A DNA stretch of 13,103 bases from an uncultured Bacilli bacterium (GTDB lineage Bacteria; Bacillota_I; Bacilli_A; RF39; UBA660), in assembly GCA_910578745.1 (NCBI GenBank), contig CAJTSN010000006.1, forward strand, positions 1 through 13,103. Direction: 5' to 3'. A model generated the notes under the pieces. It worked only from the letters and a program-made list of their open reading frames with translations. It made no database searches and was not told where the DNA came from. Position numbers and translations under genes: made by a program. Positions 7,296 to 13,102 of this stretch are shown here, in pieces (the first letter of the stretch is position 1; each line of letters begins with the position of its first letter).

Positions 7296-7916
7296 ATGGA
7301 CAGAATTACATTAAAACAAAAGGCAAAAGAAAGTTTACAAGGAAAATATGGTGAGGCCATTTTAGTTGTACTCATCAGTGGATTAATTACAGGTTTCGGT
7401 AGCATTCTCTACGAATTTGGTGCTCACTTGGAGAACATATTTCTTATTCTTTTCGGTGAGCTATTATCGTTTATTGCAAGTGGGTTTATTACCTTTGGAT
7501 CCTTAAGCTTTTATCTTAAAGTAGCTAGAGGAGAGAACGTAGAATTTAACGAGTTATTTAAGAAAACAAATTTATTAATTCCCTATATCTTAATTAGTTT
7601 ACTTACAGGTATATTTACCCTTCTTTGGAGTTTTCTATTTATTATCCCGGGAATTATTGCAGCAATTTCCTACTCACAGACCATGCTTATTGTACTAGAA
7701 AATCCGAATATTGATATCATGGAAGCCATTAAGCAAAGTAAAGATTTAATGCAAGGACACAAAATGGACTATTTTCTTCTAAATTTAAGCTTTATTGGAT
7801 GGGGAATCCTTGGTCTATTTACCTGTGGTATTTTATACTTTTGGCTCATTCCTTACATTACTGTGACTCAAATGCACTTTTATGATGCTTTAGTAGAAGA
7901 AGCAAAAAACAAGTAA
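7296..7916 (+). CDS. DUF975 family integral membrane protein
   Basis: The product is 206 residues, the normal length of the family. It begins MDRITLKQKAKESLQGKYGEA, the typical amphipathic start. Hydrophobic segments lie near 21-40, 48-72, 93-133, 158-180 and 181-195. The conserved block IIPGI (116-120) is followed by ENPNIDIMEAIKQSKDLMQGHK (135-156), and LSFIGWGILG (164-173) comes later; these are hallmarks of DUF975. The function is not established; members are small multi-pass proteins in Firmicute membranes. The last codons (KNK, TAA) are part of a perfect inverted repeat shared with the convergent gene. The start is ATG behind AGAGGAG. Confidence 0.85.
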   Translation: MDRITLKQKAKESLQGKYGEAILVVLISGLITGFGSILYEFGAHLENIFLILFGELLSFIASGFITFGSLSFYLKVARGENVEFNELFKKTNLLIPYILISLLTGIFTLLWSFLFIIPGIIAAISYSQTMLIVLENPNIDIMEAIKQSKDLMQGHKMDYFLLNLSFIGWGILGLFTCGILYFWLIPYITVTQMHFYDALVEEAKNK

Positions 7917-7931
7917 AGTTACTTGTTTTTT
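7904..7931. terminator. Bidirectional terminator built from the ends of two convergent genes
   Basis: AAAAAACAAGTAA (7904-7916) and TTACTTGTTTTTT (7919-7931) are perfect 13-base arms around a 2-base centre (AG). Each arm contains the stop codon and last three sense codons of one gene: DUF975 on plus, DUF1287 on minus. Each strand therefore reads A-run, stem, T-run. The pairing of A-run and U-run plus a CAAGU/ACUUG core gives a terminator on both strands. Confidence 0.8.
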
Positions 7932-8593
7932 AGTTGAAATCGATAATGACCTATGATTTTATAACTGCTTAAAATATTTTCCTCTAAATTGTTTAAACGA
8001 TTGATGGGACTTCCCGTATGATGGAGTAAATAAGGAACTCCTTTTTTATTTCTTTTGTTTGAAACAATCCCTATATGCTTATCATTTGCAAATATTAAAA
8101 TATCTCCAGGTTGAAATTCCTCTATTTTACAAATATCGGTTGTAAGAGAGAGTGTATTTCTTTCGAAAAAAACATGTAAATTATAAACGCGTCTAAAATC
8201 AATATTCGAATCAATAACATCAATTCTTGTATATTCTTCTTTATGATTTTTTATATCCTCATCAACTAAACTTTTCAAGTCATAACCTGCATGCTTTAAA
8301 GCTCGCCAAACAAGATCAGTACATACCCCTTCCCCTTCTTTTGGATAACCGCTATCATAATAGGCACTATGGTATTTTGGACGTTTTTTTCCTTCTAAAA
8401 TGGCTCCATTTACAATATCGGTATAATCATCAATTCCATTTTGATTAAAGTCAATAGGACTTATAACTGTATCAATTCCAAAGTCGGCATTCGTATATGT
8501 CTTTTCTTTGATAATTCCTAAATACTTCAAAGAGAAGTATGTGATGCAAAAGAGAATCCAACATAGAAAGAGAAGAATGATTTTCTTTTGCAT
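7919..8593 (-). CDS. DUF1287 family secreted/membrane-anchored cysteine-hydrolase-like protein
   Basis: The product has 224 residues. A signal anchor spans 4-24. The segment DFNQNGIDDYTDIV (48-61) looks like a calcium-binding DxNxNGxxD loop. The family core follows: YHSAYYDSGYPKEGEGVCTD (75-94), with a candidate nucleophile C91; LVWRALKHAGYDLKSLV; DFRRVYNLHVFF (132-143); PGDILIFANDKHIGIVS (162-178), with the candidate catalytic H173. DUF1287 belongs to the papain-like NlpC/P60 superfamily, so a role in cell-wall peptide cleavage outside the membrane is plausible but unproven. The ATG shares one base with the stop of the FtsX-like permease gene (TAATG), and GTGAGGAAAA lies upstream, so translation is coupled. 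It is the last gene of the ABC operon. Confidence 0.85.
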   Translation of the reverse strand: MQKKIILLFLCWILFCITYFSLKYLGIIKEKTYTNADFGIDTVISPIDFNQNGIDDYTDIVNGAILEGKKRPKYHSAYYDSGYPKEGEGVCTDLVWRALKHAGYDLKSLVDEDIKNHKEEYTRIDVIDSNIDFRRVYNLHVFFERNTLSLTTDICKIEEFQPGDILIFANDKHIGIVSNKRNKKGVPYLLHHTGSPINRLNNLEENILSSYKIIGHYRFQLKNK

Positions 8594-11226
8594 TAAATAT
8601 TTTCCTCACGAATCGCTTCTAAAATATTGTCATGACGTATTTTACGAGTCGCATAAATCATAGTAAGTAAAACAATAATAAATACAGCTACAATGGTAAT
8701 TACAATAGGAAGAATAGGAATTACAAAACCACTACTTGAAATACTATCTGTTGCTCTTCCAATTAAGTAAACAAATATAAGAGAAATTGGAATACCAATG
8801 CATAACGACTTAATTCCAAAGAAAATGCTTTCAAAAACAATCATTCGGTTAAATCCACCCGGAGTTAGACCCATACTACGTAACATGGCAAATTCTTTTT
8901 TTCTTAAAAGAATGCTTGTATTTAAAGTATTAAAGACACTTGTTACCCCAATTAATGTTACAAGAGTAATAAATCCATAAAATAAAATTTTAATTACCAA
9001 TACCAAATTCATTGTCTGTTTCATTTCTTTTAAAATGTTTTGATAATAATATTCATTATAAGCATTATTATCCACTAAATTGGTTATAAATTCATCAATA
9101 GACTCATAACCATCTACTTTTAAGTAAACTTGATAGCTTCTATTATTTTCAAATTCTTTATTCACTCCAAACCATCCTGATTCATTTGGATATAAAGACT
9201 GATAAATCTCATCATATAATTTCTTATTCACATATATTGTCGTTTCTGTTGAATCTGTATTTCCAAGTGGAACTTTTGTTATCATTTTTATATTCTTAAT
9301 ACTTGCCTTTCCACAAACCACTTTACTATAGTCATAATCATTCGCATTTTCACTAGAAGTAACCGCTTTAGATACATCACATAAAGGAATAGATGTAATT
9401 TCTTCCTCTGTTTTCTTTCCACTTACTAAACTTCTTGCACCATTTTCATAGAGAAGACCCTCAAAATGATTTACAAAAAGTGGAACATCTTCTTTAATAT
9501 TGTTCATTTTCTTTACGTTTTGATAATCTTTTTCTGATAATAAGGTTACATAAACGTCTGGATGCGTCTTTAAGAACGTTTCAAAATTAGAATCATCATA
9601 CACAGCTTGTATATGTTCTTTATACTTTTCATATTCTTTTGTATACTTTTGTTCCATATCTGTATAATATAGGTTACTAGAATAATAAACTGTACTTTCT
9701 CTTACTTCCTCCATTTGAAGTAATTTTTCTAAATTGGCATGTGCACGTTCATATCCTTCTGGATTTTCACTTGACTCTGCATAAGAAAGTCGAATATCAA
9801 AATTCGTACCTGTCACAAAAGTATCAATTCCAATTATTTTGTCAAGTAAGGAAGAAAAAGAAATAAATAAAACAATACTAACAACTAACGAAATAATTGT
9901 GATACGATATTTTCTCTTATTTCGTTTTATATTTTTTAAAGCGATTTCTCCTTCCATATGAAAGAGTTTTCTAACCCATTTTCTTGTTTTAATTTTCTTT
10001 TTACTTACCTTAATATCATCATTTCCACGTATAGCAATGATAGGAGAAACTCGGCTTGCCTGATGGGCAGGAAGATAAGCAGAAATTAAAACAGTAATGA
10101 TCATAAAAAGAATAGGAAGGAATAAAAATATAGGATAAACACTCATTTGTAATGTCGTCTCAAACAAATCACCTATTAAATGATTAATGATGTATAAAAC
10201 CACACCAATTCCTATAAAGCTTGCACCAATTCCAAGAACAATTCCAATTGTACCTACAAGAACCGCCTCATAAAATACAGTATATCTTAATTGTCCCTTT
10301 GTAGCTCCAATACTTGAAAATAATCCAAATTGTTTTTTTCTTTCCATGACAGAAATAGCAAAACTATTGTAAATAACAATAATGCATCCAACCGAAATTA
10401 GGCCTAAAATAATTGCAATAATCTTAGTCATTGTATTCATCACATTACTATATTTACTTACCCCATAAAATCCCAAAAGAGAGTTATTATACTCAATAGA
10501 AATAGAATCATCTATTTTTTCTATATTTTCTGTTATAGAAAAAATCTCTTTTGCTTTTTTTGTTTTTATATAAAGTGTTGTTGCTCCTTCTGTTTTGTTG
10601 GTTGTAAAAGCATAGCCTTGATCATACCATCTTTCATATAAAAGTTGGTTTTTCTCTAAAATACCCACTACTTTGTAGTTTGCTTTATTGTTTTCTTCAA
10701 ATGTCACATCATAAGGAATATAACCAGAATCTTTAAACGGTCCATCCTCCATGAAAAGAGAACCCAAAGATAAGGAAACGGTATCCCCTACTTTTAACTT
10801 CAAAGATAAAGCACTATTTTCTGTTAAAAGAATCTCATTCTCTTTTGTTGGATATGTTCCTTCTTTTAATGTAAGTGTATCAAAATAATTTTGATCCGCA
10901 CTCATCATTTTTGCATATATTCCATACGTATCTTCCGTAGCTTCTCTTAAAGGAAAGTAACTCTCTATTCCTTTCATATAATAATGATTTATCTTCTCAT
11001 TCTTTTTTATTTCTTCTAATCTCTCAACTGGGAAATTATGAATGGCTGCAAAATAATCACCAGAATAGGAAATCGTATTTTGAATTGAATATTCTCTAAA
11101 AGAGGAAACTAAAAGACCAATTCCACACATAAGAGCTGTCGATAATAAAATACCAATAATGGTAACAATTGTTCTTTTCTTATTTAATAGCAAATGTTTT
11201 TGCGTCAATTTATTTAAAATTTTCAC
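8593..11226 (-). CDS. FtsX/MacB-type ABC transporter permease with two FtsX units
   Basis: The protein is 877 residues. The first helix lies at about 19-41, an extracytoplasmic MacB-like domain at 45-255, and an FtsX unit at about 262-398 (three helices, with ERKKQFGLFSSIGATKGQLR at 295-314). A linker leads to a repeat of the plan: a helix at about 441-461, a second external domain to about 730, and a final FtsX unit (LLRKKEFAMLRSMGLTPGGF) to the C-terminus. This gives about eight helices. Such permeases do mechanotransmission, lipoprotein release or peptide export rather than ordinary import. The start is GTG at 11224-11226, overlapping the ATPase stop as GTGA, behind AAGGTGG. Three other operon members are absent: no two-component system is seen here. 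The downstream DUF1287 protein is a possible effector. Confidence 0.9.
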   Translation of the reverse strand: MKILNKLTQKHLLLNKKRTIVTIIGILLSTALMCGIGLLVSSFREYSIQNTISYSGDYFAAIHNFPVERLEEIKKNEKINHYYMKGIESYFPLREATEDTYGIYAKMMSADQNYFDTLTLKEGTYPTKENEILLTENSALSLKLKVGDTVSLSLGSLFMEDGPFKDSGYIPYDVTFEENNKANYKVVGILEKNQLLYERWYDQGYAFTTNKTEGATTLYIKTKKAKEIFSITENIEKIDDSISIEYNNSLLGFYGVSKYSNVMNTMTKIIAIILGLISVGCIIVIYNSFAISVMERKKQFGLFSSIGATKGQLRYTVFYEAVLVGTIGIVLGIGASFIGIGVVLYIINHLIGDLFETTLQMSVYPIFLFLPILFMIITVLISAYLPAHQASRVSPIIAIRGNDDIKVSKKKIKTRKWVRKLFHMEGEIALKNIKRNKRKYRITIISLVVSIVLFISFSSLLDKIIGIDTFVTGTNFDIRLSYAESSENPEGYERAHANLEKLLQMEEVRESTVYYSSNLYYTDMEQKYTKEYEKYKEHIQAVYDDSNFETFLKTHPDVYVTLLSEKDYQNVKKMNNIKEDVPLFVNHFEGLLYENGARSLVSGKKTEEEITSIPLCDVSKAVTSSENANDYDYSKVVCGKASIKNIKMITKVPLGNTDSTETTIYVNKKLYDEIYQSLYPNESGWFGVNKEFENNRSYQVYLKVDGYESIDEFITNLVDNNAYNEYYYQNILKEMKQTMNLVLVIKILFYGFITLVTLIGVTSVFNTLNTSILLRKKEFAMLRSMGLTPGGFNRMIVFESIFFGIKSLCIGIPISLIFVYLIGRATDSISSSGFVIPILPIVITIVAVFIIVLLTMIYATRKIRHDNILEAIREENI

Positions 11227-11906
11227 TTTACCACCTTACTATCACTAATTATTTTCCCATCTTCGAGCACAATAATTCTAGAAGCATGATTGGCTAACGT
11301 CATATCATGTGTAATCATAATAATCGTTTGTTCATATTTTTGATTGCTTTCTTTTAAAAGGGCCACAATTTCTTTTGATGCTTTACTATCCAAATTTCCT
11401 GTTGGTTCATCAGCAAGTAATACAGCGGGACGATTCATTAAAGCACGACCTATTGAAACACGTTGTTGCTGTCCACCAGATAGTTCATTTGGTAAATGTA
11501 ATACTCTTTTTTCTAGACCAAGTACATGAATAAGCTCATCTAAATAATTCTCATCTACTTTTTTATTATCCAATAAAATAGGTAAACTCATATTCTCACG
11601 TACATTTAAAATTGGAATCAAATTATAAAATTGATAAATTAATCCCACTTTCCTTCTTCTAAATTTAGCAAGTTCTGTTTCATTTTGCTTAAATACATCT
11701 ATATTTTCTACATATACCTTTCCACTTGTTGGACGGTCAACCGCTCCTAAAATATGCATCATGGTCGATTTTCCACTACCACTTGCTCCTACAATAGCAA
11801 CAAATTCTCCTTTCTCTACAGAAAAGGATACATTATCTAAAGCTTTAACTAAAGTTTCCCCTTTTCCATAACTTTTTGATAAATTCTCTACCTTTAATAT
11901 TTCCAT
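11223..11906 (-). CDS. ABC transporter ATP-binding protein, LolD/MacB family
   Basis: The protein has 227 residues, the family length. Walker A is GASGSGKST (40-48), the Q-loop Q92 is in LIYQFYNLIPILNV, the signature is LSGGQQQRV (142-150), Walker B is VLLADEPTGNLD (162-173), and the switch is H200 in MITHD. The LSGGQQQR and EPTGNLD blocks place it with ATPases that pair with FtsX-type permeases. It drives the permease encoded immediately downstream with a 4-base overlap. The start is ATG behind AAGGAGG (11910-11918). It is the first gene of the operon. Confidence 0.95.
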   Translation of the reverse strand: MEILKVENLSKSYGKGETLVKALDNVSFSVEKGEFVAIVGASGSGKSTMMHILGAVDRPTSGKVYVENIDVFKQNETELAKFRRRKVGLIYQFYNLIPILNVRENMSLPILLDNKKVDENYLDELIHVLGLEKRVLHLPNELSGGQQQRVSIGRALMNRPAVLLADEPTGNLDSKASKEIVALLKESNQKYEQTIIMITHDMTLANHASRIIVLEDGKIISDSKVVK

Positions 11907-11920
11907 GTATACCTCCTTGC

Positions 11921-11947
11921 AACTATACTATCCCAGATAGCACAGTT
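11921..11947 (-). promoter_or_regulatory. Candidate operator at the start of the LolD/FtsX operon
   Basis: AACTATACTATC-3-GATAGCACAGTT (plus strand) is an imperfect inverted repeat, 10 of 12 positions matching. It begins 3 bases from the -10 box and covers the predicted start of transcription. On the RNA, the mismatches become G-U pairs, so a leader hairpin is the other reading, but the start falls inside one arm, which favours a DNA operator. No candidate regulator gene is next to it. Confidence 0.5.
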
Positions 11948-11949
11948 AA

Positions 11950-11978
11950 ACTATATCAATTCGTCTATTCGTTGTCAA
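11950..11978 (-). promoter_or_regulatory. Sigma-A-type promoter of the LolD/FtsX/DUF1287 operon
   Basis: On the reverse strand TTGACA (11973-11978) and TATAGT (11950-11955) are separated by 17 bases. The predicted start is near 11943. Confidence 0.78.
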
Positions 11979-11996
11979 TATATATTTTTTTCATTC

Positions 11997-12016
11997 TTGT
12001 ATACTTTTTTATACAA
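11997..12016. repeat. Perfect inverted repeat TTGTATA-6-TATACAA upstream of the LolD/FtsX promoter
   Basis: The arms are 7 bases with a 6-base centre. It lies about 20 bases upstream of the -35. It could be a regulator site or part of the read-out region of the upstream 30-aa gene. Only symmetry supports it. Confidence 0.35.
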
Positions 12017-12036
12017 AAAAAAAGAAAAATTTTTCT
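12015..12036 (-). terminator. Weak terminator candidate of the 30-aa peptide gene
   Basis: On the reverse strand AGAAAAATTTTTCT (12023-12036) is followed by a long T-run, and T's also precede it. The stem has almost no GC, so it would be weak. It overlaps the peptide stop codon. Confidence 0.3.
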
Positions 12037-12127
12037 AAAAAAAACGGTCTGCTTTTGAAGCCAACTTACAAGCAGCATAAATAAATAACAACACAAAAAG
12101 AATACCTAAAGTGATGAATATTTTCAT
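12035..12127 (-). CDS. 30-aa single-helix membrane peptide of unknown function
   Basis: The reverse strand encodes MKIFITLGILFVLLFIYAAC, then KLASKADRFF and TAG. AAGGTGA sits 6 bases before the ATG, a strong ribosome site. One membrane helix (about 3-20) ends in a Cys and a charged tail with K-x-x-x-K-A-D-R. Small peptides of one helix plus a charged (A/S)xxADR-like tail recur in Firmicutes, from memory; none has a function I can name. A TATACT box (on the reverse strand, about 12142-12147) could be the -10 but no good -35 is seen. It is separate from the ABC operon, which has its own promoter downstream. Confidence 0.6.
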   Translation of the reverse strand: MKIFITLGILFVLLFIYAACKLASKADRFF

Positions 12128-12171
12128 ATAATCACCTTCTATTCTATAGTATATGTAATTTCTATAAGTCT

Positions 12172-12558
12172 ATGATTTTCGTTTTAAAAAATAGTAAATT
12201 CGTAAACATGCCTTATAAAATAAAGGATTTTAATCAAAAGCTAAATTTTTTAAAAGAAAAAATGAGTTTTATCGATTTTGTAAATAAAGATGGTTCAATA
12301 CATAAAAGCATATCTTGGCTTTCTTTAATCGTGCTAAGAGGGAAAAATGGTGAAATAAAAAAATTAAGAAATGAGTTTATTGAAAATGATATCTTATTTA
12401 CTGATTTTATCGAAACTATGACAGGAGATACCTACAGAGAACAATTGAATAAAACTCTTGAAACTTCTAGTGAAGATATGAATTATTTTTGTATTGCTGC
12501 CTTTGGAGAAAAAGAAATAATAGATTCCTTGACTAAAAAATTTTCTTTATGGCATTAA
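12172..12558 (+). CDS. DUF2000 family protein, probably lacking the usual N-terminus
   Basis: The frame is 128 codons. From about residue 32 it fits DUF2000: FIDFVNKDGSIHKSISWLSL, IVLRGKNGEIKKLRNE, then FTDFIETMTGDTYREQL (76-92), NYFCIAAFGEKEIIDSLTKK and a C-terminal FSLWH. The N-terminal strand and Gly/Ala-rich helix usual in this family are not recognisable in residues 1-31. None of the possible starts (ATG at 12172, 12208, 12262) has a ribosome site. DUF2000 proteins have no established function. The gene may be a decayed 5' remnant, a divergent member, or expressed without a leader. The family call is from remembered motifs, not a search. Confidence 0.6.
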   Translation: MIFVLKNSKFVNMPYKIKDFNQKLNFLKEKMSFIDFVNKDGSIHKSISWLSLIVLRGKNGEIKKLRNEFIENDILFTDFIETMTGDTYREQLNKTLETSSEDMNYFCIAAFGEKEIIDSLTKKFSLWH

Positions 12559-12584
12559 TAAATAAAAAAACGCGAATAATAAAC

Positions 12585-12613
12585 TTGGCAAAAAGCAATT
12601 TTTATGTTATTAT
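12585..12613 (+). promoter_or_regulatory. Promoter of the candidate antisense RNA
   Basis: TTGGCA (12585-12590), a 17-base spacer and TATTAT (12608-12613), with TGT making an extended -10. It lies just past the DUF2000 stop and points into the convergent 25-aa gene. No ORF with a ribosome site follows, which points to an RNA product starting near 12620. Confidence 0.6.
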
Positions 12614-12641
12614 GAATATGTCAAGGAAACTTGCATAAAAT

Positions 12642-12682
12642 AAAAAAGGATACATTTGATTGTGGTTAATCAAATGCAATCC
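12642..12682 (-). terminator. Rho-independent terminator of the 25-aa peptide mRNA
   Basis: On the reverse strand GGAT, 2 unpaired, CATTTGATT, loop AACCAC, AATCAAATG, 1 unpaired, ATCC is followed at once by TTTTTT and then ATTTT. The stem has 9 plus 4 base pairs. The loop ACCAC is complementary to GTGGT in the ribosome site of the same mRNA. Confidence 0.8.
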
Positions 12683-12693
12683 CTTATGGATAT

Positions 12694-12740
12694 AGCATGT
12701 GAAATCACTTAGTTGTGAAATCAGATGCTTTTGCTATTTT
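12694..12740 (+). terminator. Weak terminator candidate of the antisense RNA
   Basis: AGCAT-g-TGA pairs with TCA-g-ATGCT (12694-12729), followed by TTTGCTATTTT. Stem ends are good but the loop is long and the T-run is broken. It contains two copies of TGTGAAATCA (12698-12707 and 12714-12723). Confidence 0.3.
12698..12723. repeat. Short direct repeat TGTGAAATCA, two copies 6 bases apart
   Basis: Exact 10-base copies at 12698-12707 and 12714-12723, a 16-base period. They lie where the two opposing RNAs would overlap. Confidence 0.5.
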
Positions 12741-12811
12741 AGAAGGAAAAGAATTACTACTAAGAATAGGAGTAATATTATAATAAATAGAGGAAATTCT
12801 CTTTTTGTCAT
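12734..12811 (-). CDS. 25-aa hydrophobic peptide, candidate type I toxin
   Basis: The reverse strand encodes MTKREFP, about 17 hydrophobic residues (Leu, Ile, Val, Phe) and a final K, then TAG. A strong AAAGGTGGTGG (12817-12827) stands 5 bases from the ATG. A charged N-terminus, a single helix and nothing else is the pattern of membrane-acting type I toxins. The sequence matches no family I recognise (not Fst, TxpA, BsrG or Ldr). The unit has its own promoter (12886-12914), a leader of about 68 nt, an untranslated 3' region of about 90 nt and a terminator. The opposing promoter at 12585-12613 would make an antisense RNA. The leader contains GATAAA/TTTATC and GAAAG/CTTTC complementarities that could hide the ribosome site. 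An alternative is an ordinary small membrane peptide with an unrelated convergent RNA. Confidence 0.6.
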   Translation of the reverse strand: MTKREFPLFIIILLLFLVVILFLLK

Positions 12812-12867
12812 AAATACCACCACCTTTCTTTTATCTATTGATAAAGAAAAGAAAGCCCCTGATGTTT

Positions 12868-12879
12868 TCAAATGTATCC
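12868..12879 (-). repeat. Leader sequence complementary to the mRNA 3' end
   Basis: On the reverse strand this reads GGATACATTTGA and lies at the predicted first bases of the mRNA. Positions 12648-12659 carry the same 12 bases on the plus strand, so the mRNA 3' arm TCAAATGTATCC can pair with its 5' end. Confidence 0.7.
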
Positions 12880-12885
12880 ACAAGT

Positions 12886-12914
12886 ATTATGGCAAATAAA
12901 TGTTCTGAACACAA
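12886..12914 (-). promoter_or_regulatory. Promoter of the 25-aa peptide gene
   Basis: On the reverse strand CATAAT (12886-12891) preceded by TGC (extended -10), a 17-base spacer, and a weak TTGTGT (12909-12914). The start is expected near 12879, exactly at the fold-back sequence. Confidence 0.55.
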
Positions 12915-13102
12915 TATTCTAATTTAATTTTCACAATTATTATTTTAGATATTAGATTTTGATGAATTAATGTGCTACATACTTCATGAATATTTTTATT
13001 TGCTATGTCATTGTACATAGTATTTTTATATATAATTTTTACTACCAATTTACTACTTTTGAAAGCGAAAATATAAAAGATTATAAAAATATATGCGATA
13101 TT
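12887..13102 (-). CDS. Weak open frame entering from the right edge
   Basis: The reverse strand is open from the window edge to TAA at 12887-12889, about 71 codons, with one in-frame ATG at 13016-13018 that lacks a ribosome site. No family is recognised. The translation is Ile-, Lys- and Asn-rich and could be chance in very AT-rich DNA or the C-terminus of a gene lying to the right. Confidence 0.15.
   Translation of the reverse strand, partial: NIAYIFIIFYIFAFKSSKLVVKIIYKNTMYNDIANKNIHEVCSTLIHQNLISKIIIVKIKLEYCVQNIYLP
13003..13020. repeat. Small hairpin CTATGT-6-ACATAG
   Basis: A perfect 6-bp stem followed on the plus strand by TATTTTTATATATAATTTTT. Terminator-like, but with no assigned gene before it. 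The stretch 12915-13103 otherwise shows nothing that I can support. Confidence 0.3.

Larger units (their letters stand above)
12620..12740 (+). ncRNA. Candidate antisense RNA to the 25-aa hydrophobic peptide mRNA
   Basis: From the promoter at 12585-12613, the RNA would begin with CAAG-GAAA-CTTG (12622-12633), a 4-bp hairpin with a GNRA loop. It then carries the complement of the toxin-like mRNA terminator, whose apical loop GTGGTT could nucleate pairing. The end is uncertain: AGCAT...ATGCT (12694-12729) followed by T-rich bases is the best candidate terminator, giving about 110-120 nt. It would overlap the whole 3' untranslated part of the convergent mRNA, as RatA does for txpA and SR4 for bsrG in Bacillus subtilis. 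Confidence 0.45.

Noticed and set aside
11921..11947. Leader hairpin as a riboswitch or attenuator
   Set aside because: The predicted start of transcription falls inside one arm and no alternative fold or T-run follows, so a DNA operator is more likely.
12698..12723. Two repeat copies as a possible CRISPR remnant
   Set aside because: Only two 10-base copies with a 6-base gap, no cas genes and no array spacing; better explained as part of an RNA overlap region.
12699..12899. Plus-strand 66-codon frame starting with GTG
   Set aside because: No ribosome site precedes it. It is antisense to the 25-aa ORF, which has a much better start, and its sequence shows no domain.
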